Below, in pieces: positions 33,167 to 45,658 of a DNA stretch of 64,000 nt. How positions within the stretch are numbered: position 1 is the first letter of the stretch; the number at the start of each line of letters is the position of its first letter. The stretch comes from Azolla caroliniana (lineage: Eukaryota > Polypodiophyta). The position numbers and the translations under genes are program-made. The notes beneath the pieces were generated by a model, which searched no databases, was not told the origin of the DNA, and saw nothing but the letters and a program-made list of their open reading frames with translations. The DNA lies in the NCBI GenBank assembly GCA_043228905.1, contig JBHGNT010000011.1, forward strand, positions 14,632,001 through 14,696,000, in the 5' to 3' direction.

Positions 33167-33344
33167 AACTGTGTGAGAAAGTGGATTATATTCTATGTTT
33201 GGTCTAAGTATAACATTAAATGTGCAAGTCAGTTGATAGTAGTGGAGATATTCCTTTTTTGTCAACTGACTTGTCATTTAATATGATCCCATTCCCTAGA
33301 TATAGGCCAATGCTAGATAGTACTTATCTTGAAGTCAATGGCAC

Positions 33345-33525
33345 TGTTGAGAATCGAACTCAACTTCCCATAGATAGGTTTCACACTAGCTCATGGACAT
33401 TCCAGGCTAGTTTTGTAAATAGTAGAAAGGGCGTTTGCCCTAGCTTAGTTGGTATATAAACCAACTCATTGTAACTTAGTCATTGTTGGATGTATCTCGT
33501 TTTGTTAATAATATATACACTTTTG

Positions 33526-33564
<39 letters not shown>

Positions 33565-33630
33565 TTACACACACACATACGTTCACCTTCCGCGACATTG
33601 CAACCACTCTTGCCTTCCCATTTCTTAACA
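33345..33630 (+). repeat. Copia-1 5' LTR
   Basis: A 286-bp TG...CA unit (TGTTGAGAATCG to TTCTTAACA) followed directly by a primer binding site. It contains a 30-base CT run at 33531-33560. A second copy of this LTR family is at 28268-28545. Confidence 0.9.
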
Positions 33631-33642
33631 TGGTATCAGAGC
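33631..33642 (+). other. Copia-1 primer binding site
   Basis: TGGTATCAGAGC immediately after the LTR, complementary to the initiator methionine tRNA 3' end. Confidence 0.9.
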
Positions 33643-33731
33643 GAGTGGTTGCCTGATCAAGCATTTTTGACTGTGTTGTGCTGCAGGCCGCCAATCAACA
33701 GAACCGACCCATCGACAGAGAAGAAATCACC

Positions 33732-36290
33732 ATGAATACTCAAATGGGAAATGCTCTTCCTACCGAGAAGCTCGACAGAACGAACTTTGCATCTTGGGAA
33801 TACAAGATGCATCAATATCTTGTCGGACAAGGCTACTGGAGCTACATCGAAGGAGCTCACGAATCACACCCCAACCCAACACACGCTGACTATCCCGCTT
33901 GGGAGCAGCCCGCAAGCCGTGTGTTGTATTGCCTTGCATCATGTGTTCATGATCACATGCTTGGCTACATTCGAGAGGCAAAAACGCCGAAGCAGGCGTG
34001 GGAAAATCTCAAAAAGATTTTCGCAGCCAACACGGCCACACGCAAGCTCCAGCTTCGTCAGGAGCATCCAATAGAGAGACATGTCAATCTCAAGCTATAC
34101 CTTGAAGATCAAGGAGCTATGTGACGCCCTCAGATCGATCAACGTCATCACTGACGATGACGAACTGATGTAGATATGCCTTGGAGGCTTAACACTGCGT
34201 TTTGGCGTGATTAGATCGGTTATTCTCACAAGGGAGAACCCTCCCTCCTTCTTCGACCTTCAGTCAATATTGCTGGTCAAAGAGAATCACGCCCGACAGA
34301 GGAGCAACACACCAGATGGTCATATGCTCTACTCCCAGTCGGATGATAGAAGGAATTTCGGTCGAGGTCACAGAGGTCGCTTCGGACAAGGTCGTAATGA
34401 TTGGCAAAATCAAGAGTGTAACTCTTACCAATGGCAAACAGATAGAAATGGTTCCAGAGAGTTCGGCGGAAGGGGGAGTCATAACGCCGGACCGAGCAAT
34501 CACCCAAACCCAGTCGAGTGCGGGTATTGCCGAAAACCCGGCCACTACGAAGAGGACTGTTGGAAGAAGAAACGTGAGGTAGGTCGACAACTGACAAATT
34601 ACGCCACGAACTCTGACTATGGCGACCGTGGCGGAATGTTCATAATCAAGCACAAAGTACACTCCATGTCTGCATTTGCGACAACTAGCGCCTCCACTCC
34701 TAATAGTGTATGTTTGTCGATTCGGGAGCTTCCAATCACATGACTTCCCATGAAGATTGGTTTCAGGAATTACAGAAGCCCGAATGTCCCGGATATGTCG
34801 ACTCATCCAATACAACATATTGGGAATGTCCCATTCGGAAATGACGGCGAACAGACCTACCTCAAGAACGTACTGCATGTTCCCACCATCACGAAAAATC
34901 TGGTCTCAGTCGGCCAGATTGTAGAACAAGAAATGCAGGTACGCTTCAACAACGATGGGTGCTTCATTGAAAAAGGTGATCAAATCGTAGCTCACGGCAG
35001 ACGAGAAGGCCGTATGTTCATCCTCGAGTTGAGCAAAGTAAAGTCGGCTATGTACGCAAAGGGCCAGAAAGTCGAAACTGACTTAGAGTTGTGGCACAAG
35101 AGAATCGGCCACATCAATCTCTAGAAGCTTCAGAACATGTAGACAAAAGGAGTCGTAATTGGACTCCCGAAATTTACGGCAAAGGAGATCACGGGCGTGT
35201 GCGAAGCATGCCAATTCGGAAAGCAATGCCATCATCCATTCCCAAAAGAGCGGAATGTAAGCAAATGGATCCTGGATGTCATACATTCAGATGTGTGGGG
35301 GCCAACCCAAACAACTACTTTCGGCGGATGCCGTTACTATGTCACGTTCATCGATGACTTCTCCAGAAATACCTGGATTTATCCGATGAAGCAAAAGAGT
35401 GAAGTGTTCGGCCATTTCCAAAAGTTCAAAGCCGAAGTGGAAAAGGCCACGGGCCGGCATGTACGTTGCCTTCAATCAGATGGAGGCAAAGAATATTTTT
35501 CGGATGAGTTCTCAGCGTATCTCCGCAAGGAAGGAGTCCGACGAGAGTTCTCGTGTCGACATACACCTCGGCAAAACGACATAGCTGAGCGTAAAAGCCG
35601 CCACATAGTAGAAGTCGCACGAGCCATAATGAATGAGAAGAACATGCCGAAATTGTACTGGGCAGAAGAGGCGAACACGACTGTATACCTCATGAATAGG
35701 TGCACAACCTCAGGAGTACACGACATACCTCATGAGAAGTTCTTTGTAAAGAAGCCAGACTTATCGCATGTCCGCATTTTTGGTTCTATCGCCTACGTAC
35801 ATATTCCCGACAATACGCGACAAAAGCTCGATCTAAAGTCGGAGAAATCTATCCTCGTAGGATACTCACTCGAACAGAAGGGGTACAAGTGTTACAACCC
35901 ATCTAACCGAAAAGTTCGCATCAGTCGAGACATAGTCTTTGACGAGTTCGCATCCTGGTACGCACCAGAGAATACTTCGACTCCGCTCAACGTGGATGAC
36001 ACCGAAATAAGAATAGAAGCCGAAGATCGTCTCACACATATGCACGAAGAAAGTCCAATTTCGACAGGGCTAAGCGGACCACAAGAGCCCTCAAGTGATC
36101 AAAGCACATCTCGGCCAAGTCCATTGCTAGACAAAGGCAAGGCGAAAATGCAAGAGTATCAAGATCATTTCGATCTCGACAGTGAGGTTGAAGGCCTTGA
36201 TATCCACACGGACGGCGTGAAGAAACCCCTAGAACCTGCAAATGACAAGCCACGCCGATGCCGTAAATTGCTTCTTGCGCGTCGACATTG
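33732..36290 (+). pseudogene. Copia-1 gag, protease and integrase; RT and RNase H missing
   Basis: Gag starts at the ATG at 33732 (LPTEKLDRTNFASWEYKMHQYL, GYWSYIEGA) and breaks at 34124. The zinc knuckle (CGYCRKPGHYEEDC) lies in 34207-34743. The protease signature MFVDSGASNHMTSHEDW is read in a shifted frame near 34709. The pre-integrase (LWHKRIGHINL) ends at a stop near 35124. The integrase core at 35197-36290 carries C..C, HSDVWG, VTFIDDFSRNTW, SDGGKEY and Q.DIAERK. The element stops there, with no RT, RNase H or 3' LTR found. It is the same family as Copia-4, which it resembles in gag and integrase. Confidence 0.85.
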
Positions 36291-37426
36291 TGCTTCACTC
36301 TTTCAATTCAATTTGCATTTGTCTGCATTGACCTATCTTACCTCCTCCATGCTTTCTATGGTCTTCAATAAGTCCATTTTGGACAAACATATGTAACCAA
36401 TCACTCTAATTGTTTAGTCCTTATCCTATTGCAAATTTTTATGGGAATAAAAGAAAATGCATTCCAATTTGTCACGCATACTTCTCATGAGCAATCTTCA
36501 AAGAAAAAAGATTCAAAAAAAGAGAAAAATAGAGAAAATAGAGAGAAAGAGAAAAAAAGAGAGACAAAATACATACTTCAGAGTGGTGGAGTGGCAAATA
36601 GCAGATGTCGTGCAATCACCAAGAAGCGACAGGGAGCAACGAGTAGTGAGCGAGCCGGGAGCAATGGGCAACGACCAAGGAATAGGGAGTAGCGATGAAA
36701 CAAAGCAACAAGCAGCGCACGAAGAAGGAACAAGAAGTGTGAAGAAGGAAAGCAAGCAAAGAGAAAAGAGGGGGGATTTGGAAATATTTTCATATACTAT
36801 AGAAATAGCCGGCTTATCCAGCTAAATTCCGGTTGGTCGAAAAATCCTGCCCGGAATAGATTCCGGCTATCCCCAATGGTTGTAGGCAAAAGTCCTAATT
36901 CAGCCTTTGCCCAACGCTGTAATATATATATATATATATATATATGACATGGAAAATAAATTTTAGCATGTCATTTGACATGTATAATTTTTTGGTGCCT
37001 TTCACATGAAAAATGAAAATTGTAAGTTTATATGTCACTTGATGGACATTTTTATTGGGTGTATTTTTTTGACAAGCAAAATTGCCTTTGACAGGTGTGA
37101 CACCCATCAAATTCTTGCCCTGAGCCTCACCCCTTTCTACTATAAAAGGGGGTGAGGGGTCACCATTGAGGGGGTCACCATTTTGTCGTTAGAGGTAGAC
37201 CGTTAGGGTATTTTGTCTTCATATTATCCCTATTTCGTTTTAGGGTTTCGGTTCTTCTTCTTCTTCTTCCTATTTGGTTAGGGTTTCTTTTAGTTGTGCT
37301 TGAATCTGGCTTATATGGCCACAATTGTAATCGTATTGTGGCTTTCGTGCCCTATTATAATGGAATTAGCTTTTTGAACCTTGTCTCCATCTATTTCTCT
37401 ACCGTGTTAATCTCTTCTTCTTTCTC
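36291..37426. other. Intergenic stretch with purine run, TA microsatellite and LTR-like promoter
   Basis: No gene is supported. A GA/AAAG-rich run spans 36500-36570 and a TA microsatellite lies at 36921-36945. From about 37095 a segment has a TATA-type word (CTATAAAAGGGGG near 37141), GGGTCACCAT direct repeats, and TTCTTCTTC and TAGGGTTT words. It looks like the promoter part of an unrelated LTR or TRIM, ending where Copia-3 sequence starts at 37427. Confidence 0.4.
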
Positions 37427-37974
37427 CTACCCTTTTGAGCTAGAGAAGAGCTTGATAATCCCGTGCTCTAGATAGTATGCATCGAAAGCTCCAAGGTATT
37501 CCCCACCATTGTCGGTGCGAATGCATTTAAGATTTTTTCCTGTCTCTCTTTCTACAGAAGCATGAAATTCTTTGAACACATTAAATACTTGGTCCTTAGT
37601 TTTCAATGTTCGAATCCAAAGTTTCCTAGAATAGTCATCAATAAAAGTAACAAAGTAGAGTGCACCACCTATTGATTTTACCTTTAAAGGACCACAAACT
37701 TCTGAATGTACCAACTCAAGTACCTCTTCCTTTCTTGAAGAAGAATGTTGTTTGAATGCGACTCTTCTTTGCTTTCCTACCACACAATGATTGCACATGT
37801 CTAACTTGGCATCTTTTAGACCCGGAAGCAAGCTTTTCTTTGCTAGACAATCAAGCCCCTTCTCACTAATATGAGATAACTTTTATGCCATAGCTCTGAC
37901 ATATTATTGATTTCAGCTATATTCACAAGATTAGTAGAAATAGATGCTTGTAATAAATACAAACTAGACCATTT
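37427..37974 (-). pseudogene. Copia-3 distal part: pre-integrase and integrase core
   Basis: On the minus strand it continues the Copia-3 frame interrupted at 59349: SELWHK (pre-integrase), C.HC..GK, HSEVCGPLKV, VTFIDDYSRKLWI and RTDNGGEYLG. It is truncated after EHGIIKLF, so RT, RNase H and the 3' LTR are missing. Copia-4 is inserted at its upstream end, with CTTAC at 37975-37979 as the target duplication. Confidence 0.85.
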
Positions 37975-37979
37975 CTTAC
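37975..37979. repeat. Copia-4 target site duplication, left (CTTAC)
   Basis: CTTAC immediately before the 5' LTR, repeated at 59344-59348 right after the 3' LTR. Removing Copia-4 restores the Copia-3 order protease then pre-integrase. Confidence 0.9.
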
Positions 37980-38309
37980 TGTTGAGTGGCAAGCTCAACC
38001 GCAGCCGGATCGGCTGAATAAGCTGGAGCCGGTAAGCGAGACGGATCGGGCGAAACGGATCGGTATTACGGTGAGCAACCGAACCGGCAAGTAGTGGAGG
38101 CCGGGTGCAATCCGTAACCGGAAGTCCAATCGGAAGCCTAGTATAGGATAGACTACTAGGTAGCTATAGTCTCGTAGTAAGTGTCAGATGCTCGTGTGAG
38201 CATTGAAGTACATGGTACTTCTGTCAGTCCCAAGAGGACTTGTATAAATAGTGCTACTTAGCACAGTGTGTGTACAGAGTCTTGATATAATTTTGAAATT
38301 GTGTTCTGC

Positions 38310-38342
<33 letters not shown>

Positions 38343-38388
38343 TTGTGTTGTTCTCTGTTTTACGCTTCCGCAAACACTTACGTTTACA
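37980..38388 (+). repeat. Copia-4 5' LTR
   Basis: A 409-bp TGTTGAGTGG...CGTTTACA unit. A TATAAATA box lies at 38243-38250 and a CT microsatellite near 38310-38342. Against the 3' LTR I count three substitutions plus length change in the microsatellite. Confidence 0.95.
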
Positions 38389-38400
38389 TGGTACCAGAGC
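38389..38400 (+). other. Copia-4 primer binding site
   Basis: TGGTACCAGAGC directly after the 5' LTR, one base from the usual TGGTATCAGAGC initiator-Met tRNA complement. Confidence 0.85.
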
Positions 38401-38482
38401 GCGAGGGTTGAGAACCTCTGCTGCAGACATTTACTCTTGAGAAGAAAACCCTAACAGGTCGAAAACAGACACAGTAGAAGAC

Positions 38483-41400
38483 ATGGATAGAGGCATGGCT
38501 ACGTCACTCCCGATGGAGAAGCTCGACAGGAGCAACTACGCATCCTGGTCTTACAAGATGCACCAGTACCTGCTTGGACACGGGTACTGAAGTTATGTCG
38601 AAGGAGCGAATGATGCGGCGCCCGACTCGGCACACAAGGACTTCCCGGTATGGGAACAGGCGGCAAGCAGGGTGATGTACTGCTTCGCGTCCAGTGTCGG
38701 CGATCAGCTGCTCAGCCACATCCGTGACGCCAAGACACCGAAGGATGCTTGGGGGAACCTGAAAAAGGTTTTCGCCGCAAGCACCACTGCCCGGAAGCTA
38801 CAACTCATACAGGAGTTGAGCAATGTTCAACAGAAGAACATGTCCGTGGCAGACTACATGGGCCGGATAAAGGAGATCTGCGACTCGCTCGCCTCTATCA
38901 ATGTTACCGTAGAGGAAGACGAGATGGTGCAGGTATGTCTCGGAGGCCTGGCGTCCAAGTTCGGAGCGTTCCGGACTGCGGTGTGTACAAGGGAGAATAC
39001 CCCCTCATTCTTCGACTTACAGTCGATGCTCCTTGTAGAGGAGAACCACGCCGGTGCATATACCAGTGCATCTCCGGACAGCTGAATGTTGTACACGGGA
39101 ACGGATCGGCTCTGTGGGCGTGGTGGAAGAGGTGGGTCGGCACGCAATGAAGGCGGCCGGCAAGAGCAGGAACGGAGGCACTATGAGCGTGCCGACAGCA
39201 GTTCTGGGACTTCCACAAGCAGGGGGAGTCAAGGCGGTGCTGGAGGCCGGCAAGACAAATCCGCTATGGAATGCTGGTACTGTGGCAAAAAAGGCCACAG
39301 GGAAAGCAAGTGTTGGAGAAAGCGTGCCGATTCGGACAAATCCGGATCCAGCAAGACCGGTAAAGATGGCCGACAAAACTCGCACTACGCAAACGGATCA
39401 GGAGGATCCGGAACCGGAAAGGCCGGTAAGGGGCCAGCCTTGGTGATGAATCACAAGGCAAACTCAATGAAGAAGACCACTTCCAAAATGGAGGAAGTGT
39501 GGTATGTTGATTCCGGCGCATCAAACCACATGACGAGCCACAAAGAGTGGTTCTCCTTTCTGGAGAAACCAGATTAACCAGGGGTAGTCGAAACCGGAGA
39601 CGACACTCCTCACCCAATCGTGCACGTCGGAGAAGTCCCTCTAAGCCACGTCGGACAGAAAGGGAAGCTGATGAACGTATTACACGTTCCGACAATCACG
39701 AAGAACCTGGTGTCCGTCGGTTAGATTGTTGACCACGGGATGCAGGTGCGGTTTACGCACCTCGGGTGCTTCATTGAGGATGAGGGCGAAGTCATTGAGC
39801 AAGGGCGCAGAGGCGGGAGGATGTTTATCCTCAACACCAATGACTTTGGTACCGCTCTGTTCGCGAAATGACAGAAGGTCGAGTCGGACATCGACCTGTG
39901 GCACAAGCGGATAGGCCACGTCAACTACCGGAGGCTTCAAGACCTGCAAACGAAACAAGTCGTTTTCGGTTTGCCGAAGTTCAGCGGTCGGAGAGCCGAA
40001 ATTTGTGAAGCCTGCGAACTTGGGAAGCAACACCGGCTTCCATTCCCCACCGAACGGAACTGGAGCCGTAACAAGCTCGATCTCATCCATTCGGATGTGT
40101 GAGGATCGGCACAAAGTGTAAGCCTTGGCGGGAGCCGATACTTCGTCTCCTTCATCGACGACCATACTCGACATACTTGGATCTACCTCATTGAGCGGAA
40201 GAGCGAATTCTTCGACTGTTTCCGGAGCCTCCAGAAGATGGTGGAACGGGAATCGGAGAGGAAGATCAAATGCCTTCGGTTGGATGGCGGAAAGGAATAT
40301 TTTTCCGGCCAATTCACTAGTTATTTGCAGCAGAAGGGAATTCGGCGAGAGTTCAGCTGCAGATACACATCGGAGCAAAACGGTGTGGCTGAAAGGAAGA
40401 ACCGGACACTCATCGAAGCGGCAAGGACAATGCTGGAGGAGAAGAGCATGCCCCGGTTCTACTGGGCGGAGGCGGTTCGGACGGCCGTCTACATACAAAA
40501 CCGCATTGGTGACAAGGTGTCAGCTCATGAGCTGTATTTCGGGCGCAAGCCGAACTTAAGACACCTTCGGATATTCGGCAGCATAGCATATGTGCATGTG
40601 CCGGATCAGAAGCGGAGAAAGCTGGATGCAAAATCGGAAAAATGCATCCTAGTCGGCTATGCTCAAGAGCAAAAGGGGTATAAGTGCTATAACCCCCGGA
40701 GGAAGGAAGTCCGAGTTAGCCGGGATGTCGAGTTCGATGAATCGGCATCCTGGTACTCCGTACCGACTCCAACTTCCGATCCCGACCCAATGCCGGAAGA
40801 TCAGGCCAGTGAGCCTAAATCAGCCCTGTCAGAGGATGATGAAGCCGGGACTCAAGATGAGAGTCCGGAATCGTTATGGTTGAGTGGACCGAACGAGCGA
40901 CTGAGTCGGTTGGACCAGTCAGATGAAGAGACGGCAAGTGGTGGAGACTCTGTCGTGCTCTCCCTGCGCAAGGAACTGAGGAAACGGTTCACGCGCAAAG
41001 AGAAGGGGAAGAGGAAGATGCCGGAATTCGAAATCGGCAACGATGAGTCGGAATCGGTGCGTATCCGAATCCGGAAAGGAGAAAGGCGGATCTTCGGCAA
41101 CGAAGACCGAACTGGCCAAGAAGGGCCTCAAATCAGGTGACGGTGCGTTGCGCCGATCAACCCGCCCGAAGGATCCCGTCATGCGGTACGGGTACAATGA
41201 ATACATGGCGCATCATTATGCGTACATGACTAAGGTGACAGAAGTGCGTGAGCCGGAGAGCTACGCAGAAGCGGCACAGAACGCAAATTGGCGTGCCGTA
41301 ATGGACGAAGAAATGCGGGCACTCGATGCCAACGAAACTTGGGACCTAGTTGATCCTCCCCGTCACTGTAAACCGATCGGATGCAAGTGGGTGTACAAAG

Positions 41401-42753
41401 GTCAAGTACAACGTCGACGGTTCTGTTAACCGGTACAAAGCCCGGTTAGTGGCGAAGGGATACGCGCAGACCCACGGAATCGACTACGACGAGACCTTCG
41501 CTCCTGTGGTGAAGATGATGACGGTTCGTGTGGTATTGGCGGTTGCTGCGGCAAGGGGGTGGCATCTTCACCAGATGGATGTGAAGAACGCCTTCCTTCA
41601 AGGAGAGCTTGAAGAAGAAGTCTTTATGACTCAACCCCCCGGATTTCAATCGGAGATGAACAAGTCAGCGGTATGCCAACTGAAGAAGTCGCTTTACGGC
41701 TTGAAACAAGCCCCCCGAGCTTGGAATGCGAAGATCACGCACCGGTTGCGTAAGCTGGGGTTTGCTGTCTCTAAGTCGGACTCTTCATTGTTCATCCGGC
41801 AAGGCTCTGACGGTCCGGTATATATACTCTTGTATGTGGATGATTTAGTCATCACCGGACCGGGTCTTCCCGAAATCAACCGCGTCAAGTCCCAGTTGTC
41901 GGACGCATTCGAAATGAAGGACCTGGGGGACCTTCATTATTTTCTTGGGATCGAAGTGATCCGGACCCCCGATGGCATATTGCTCTCACAACGACATTAC
42001 GTGTTGAATATGCTGTATAAGTTCGGCATGACGGATTGCCGACCTGTCTCCACACCCCTGGACTGGAACCAGAAGCTCCATCCCAACTCCAAACCGGCCT
42101 GCAATGAGAAACGGTTCCGACAGGTTGTCAGAAGCCTGATCTACTTAACCATCACCTGACCCGACATTAGCTATCCGGTCGGCATGGTAAGTCAGTTCAT
42201 GTAGAAGCCGACCGTGGAGCACCTTCAGTGCGCACAACGAATATTACGGTATGTCAGCGGCACTAAGGACCGGGGACTGCTATACCGGCGAGGTATACCC
42301 GAAGAGCTTGTCGGTTACACAGATGCTGACTGGGCCGGCGATGCGTCTGATAGCCGCTCCATTTCCGGATACATGTTCTCCATAGGTAGCGCAGCCGTTA
42401 CGTGGAGCAGCAAGAAGCAACCCACAGTGGCTTTGTCAAGCACTGAGGCTGAGTACCGGGCCGCTACCGTTGCCACTTGTGAAGCCATCTGGCTTCGGCG
42501 ACTGCTGCGCGACTTGCGGATCGAGGTACCGACCCCGATCCCGATTTACTGCGATAACATGAGCAACCTGCAGCTCGCCAGGAACCCTGTGTTCCATGCT
42601 CGCACAAAGCACATCGAGGTGCACTACCACTTCGTGCGTGAGCAGGTCCTGAGCGGTGAAGTTGACCTACGGTATGTTCATACGGATCGGCAAGTTGCCG
42701 ACATCTTCACCAAGCCGCTTGGATCACACAAGTTGCAGCACTTTACCGACATG
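38483..42753 (+). pseudogene. Copia-4 gag-pol with many premature stops
   Basis: From the ATG at 38483: gag (LPMEKLDRSNYASWSYKMHQYLL) with a TGA where Copia-1 has Trp (GYW), CCHC knuckle (CWYCGKKGHRESKC), protease (WYVDSGASNHMTSH), pre-integrase (LWHKRIGHVNY), integrase (LDGGKEYFS, Q.GVAERKNRT; frame 40238-41140), RT ([28 protein letters not shown]; 41350-42159) and RNase H (DADWAGD, LSSTEAEYRA, IFTKPLGSHKLQHFTDM; to 42753). At least eight in-frame stops and a frameshift near 41400 break it. RNase H continues after Gypsy-1 at 58149 (LGIQHLDVPH). Confidence 0.9.
42749..42753. repeat. Gypsy-1 target site duplication, left (ACATG)
   Basis: ACATG before the 5' LTR recurs at 58149-58153 after the 3' LTR. 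Joining across it restores the Copia-4 frame (TTT ACC GAC ATG CTT GGT). Confidence 0.9.
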
Positions 42754-43143
42754 TGTTGGCCGGTCAGAAGAGCAAGGACAAGTGGGAAGGCGGAGTCGGA
42801 TCGAATAATAGGAAATAAATAATAGTAGAATTATTATTCGGAGGGACGGATCCGGTACAGTTGTACCGATCCGGATCCGGACCGATTCGGATGTCGGTTG
42901 CCTAAGCGCACCGATTGTAACCTTGCCGGATGCCTATAAAAGGATCCGATGATTTGTAAAGGGTTTGACGGAAGTAATACAATAGTAATTATTGCGTGTT
43001 TATCTGTATCTTCGTATTGTTTACCGTCTGTGCTTAATTGTAATCATCTTACGCGTGTAACCTAGCATCCAATCCTTACCACCCCTTTGGAGAACTGTCG
43101 GATAGACACATGTGTTGAGGCTAGTCCGGCCAGGCAGACAACA
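42754..43143 (+). repeat. Gypsy-1 5' LTR
   Basis: TGTTGGCCGG...GCAGACAACA, 390 bp, with a TATAAAAG box at 42935-42942. The tRNA primer site presumably lies in the TTTTGGCGACCACGATTCC sequence that follows. Confidence 0.95.
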
Positions 43144-43396
43144 CTATTTTGGCGACCACGATTCCTGCAAAGTGCAGAGGAAAACCGGGGGATGGATGTC
43201 TAGACCAAACGACGACCACATCACCGATTGAGGGAGACGATACACCGAACGCGAGCAACGACGGGAAGCCCTGCAGCAAGCCGTCGACGAGATCCGGCGG
43301 GATCGGTCATTCTCCAAAACTCTTCGGAGAGTCATAGAAGAAGCACTGCAGTTCTGGGTTCTGCAAATCCCCGACGAAGGCAGTAGCATAACAAGC

Positions 43397-44698
43397 TTGC
43401 AAGAGGCGGAAACGATACTACAGACGCTCGCTGGGGGCGACGGGGACTCGGAAGCATTCGCAACACTTGAGGCGGAGTCGGAAAGCGACGGAAGCATTGC
43501 GTCCCGGTATAAAAGCAGCCACGACACACCAAACGACCGGGAGGAAGAGGGGTCAGAAGACTTAGTAACACCGGAACCAGAGGAAGAAATAACCCTGGAA
43601 GTTGGTGACCGGCAATCGCCGAGGGAGGTTGACCGGATATCGACAACAACCGCGAAGGAACCGAAGGAGCGGATTTCGGCAACACCCGCGGAGGAACCAA
43701 AGGTTCTCACACCAAGGCCAACAGCGGACAGAGAGCGGAGGAACCAGGAGAGTCAGTTGGACGACACGATGCCGTACCCATACCCTAAGTACCGGGATGA
43801 GGCCGACGCGGAGGCACACGTGTACGCATTCCTCCAAACATGGGAAGCCAACCATGTCTCCCAAAGACTGACGGAGCCCGAAGCCGAACGATCCAAAGTC
43901 GCCGAATTCGGCATAACCTTAGAAGGACCGGCGGCCCGATGGCACGCAAAGCACTTACCGGGCAGCTTTGCCACATTCGATGCCTTGAAGGCCAGATTCC
44001 TCAGGCTTTTTCACAGACAATTTGAGCAAAGGGAATTGGTCGGGCAGTTCTACACCACCCGGCAGGAAGAGAACGAGATTGTGCCACAATTCATCATTCG
44101 GTTTCAGACCCTGCACAGCCAACTGACAAGAGCACCACCCGAAGACGAAGCCAAAGCAGTCTTTTTGGCTGCGCTGAAAGAGCCACTTCGAACAATGTGC
44201 AGAGTCCTTGATTTCCAAACCAGCACAATGGACCAAGTTATTGATCGGGTTTTAGAAATGGACAAGACTAGCCCCTTCTTGTCGATGGGGATGTTACACC
44301 GGGCACTCCCGAAGGAGGAAGACCTGAGGTTCCGACAGGCCTTACAATGCACAACATGCCTAAATTCGGGGCACTCAACAGTAGACTGCACCCTGCGGAC
44401 ACAATGTATGATCGGCAACTCTCGAGCCCATACAATGGACCGATGCGAATATAACCTGTTAAATCGGCAGGCAGCACCGGTTCGACACATAGAACCGCGC
44501 AATCAGAACCCGGACGAGGATCGATTCCGGAGAGACGACCGCTACCAACGCGAACGCGGTAATAGATACGCTGATAGAAGATGCGATAACTATGACCGAG
44601 AAGAGAGACGAAGAGATAGCTACCCCCGGGACCGGTACAACCGAGACGAATCCCCGGAATACGAACGACGCAGAGAAGAGAGGCGACAAGGGAACTGA
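43397..44698 (+). pseudogene. Gypsy-1 gag
   Basis: A 433-codon open frame without an ATG at its very start. The retrotransposon gag core is at about residues 150-290 (LEGPAARWHAKHL, FDALKARFLRLF, ELVGQFYTTRQ, FQTLHSQL). A Cys-rich segment (CTTCLNSGHSTVDC) is followed by a long Arg/Asp/Tyr-rich RNA-binding-like tail. It ends at 44698, while a CCHC knuckle (CYYCRKEGHYSNQC, near 44886) is in another frame, so gag is probably frameshifted there. Confidence 0.75.
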
Positions 44699-44877
44699 AA
44701 TTTCCGACGGAATCAGAAGCGTGGATTTTTCCGAAGAGAGGAACGTTGGGAGGCAGCGAGGAATGACAACCCGGGATCGGTACCGGATAACTGAAAAACC
44801 GAAAAACCGAAGACGACCGCCGGAGCATACCCACCCTCCAAACCGGGGACAAAGGAGAAACGAGCAACAGTCACAAG

Positions 44878-45619
44878 GTGTACTGTTATTACTGCCGTAA
44901 GGAAGGCCACTATAGTAACCAATGCCCAAGCAAAACCAATGACAAGCAGCCGGAAGTCAACATGGTTACAGCCGAAATAACAGAAGTACAGCAGGTCACA
45001 ACTCGGTCAAAGGGAAAGACCGCCGAGTGGGAAGCCCAGGAGGCAATCAGAAAACAAGCGGCACAATGGATCAAGGAGGCCAATGAACAGAATGCGGCAA
45101 AAAATAAGAGACCAAAATATGCCAAAAGACGAAGAAATCATACAGCCAGGAGAAAACCCGACGTGGCAAGCGCTACAGGACTGTCAAATCGTGCTGCCGT
45201 TAGCACGACTACTACAGTTGGTGCCACGGTTTACGACAGACTTACAGGCATCTGTGAGCAAACCGAAGCCGACGCCAGCACCGGCATTCTTCTCTAATCC
45301 GGAGGAAGGACCAGCGGTGGTCGATACAAGTAGCCCGGCGATCACGGCAATCGTGAAAGGAAAGGAAATTGTTGGAACGATTATTGACGGAGGCTCCGGG
45401 GTAAATGTCATCAGCCGACAGACATGCAACAACCTGGGCATCCGGGAATGGGAACCATGCCCCTTCTGGTTACGCATGGCGGATACCAGCTCAGTCCGAC
45501 CGACCGGGCTTATCCGGGATTTGGAAGTAACGATCGGAGGCCACGTATTCCGGATATCAGCCATGGTGCTGCAGCTGAATGTACAAGGCGTGTACCCCCT
45601 ACTGCTAGGACGACCATGA
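44878..45619 (+). pseudogene. Gypsy-1 zinc knuckle and aspartic protease region
   Basis: Two overlapping frames: 44878-45297 carries the CCHC knuckle and a Lys/Arg-rich linker. 45083-45619 carries a retropepsin-like domain with IIDGGSGVNVIS in place of the usual D(S/T)G(A/S), and IREWEPCPFWLRMADTSS and YPLLLGRP at the end. It is part of the pol polyprotein but no longer in one frame. Confidence 0.75.
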
Positions 45620-45658
45620 CTGCGAACAACGCATATCAAGCAGAGCTGGCAAAAGAAC

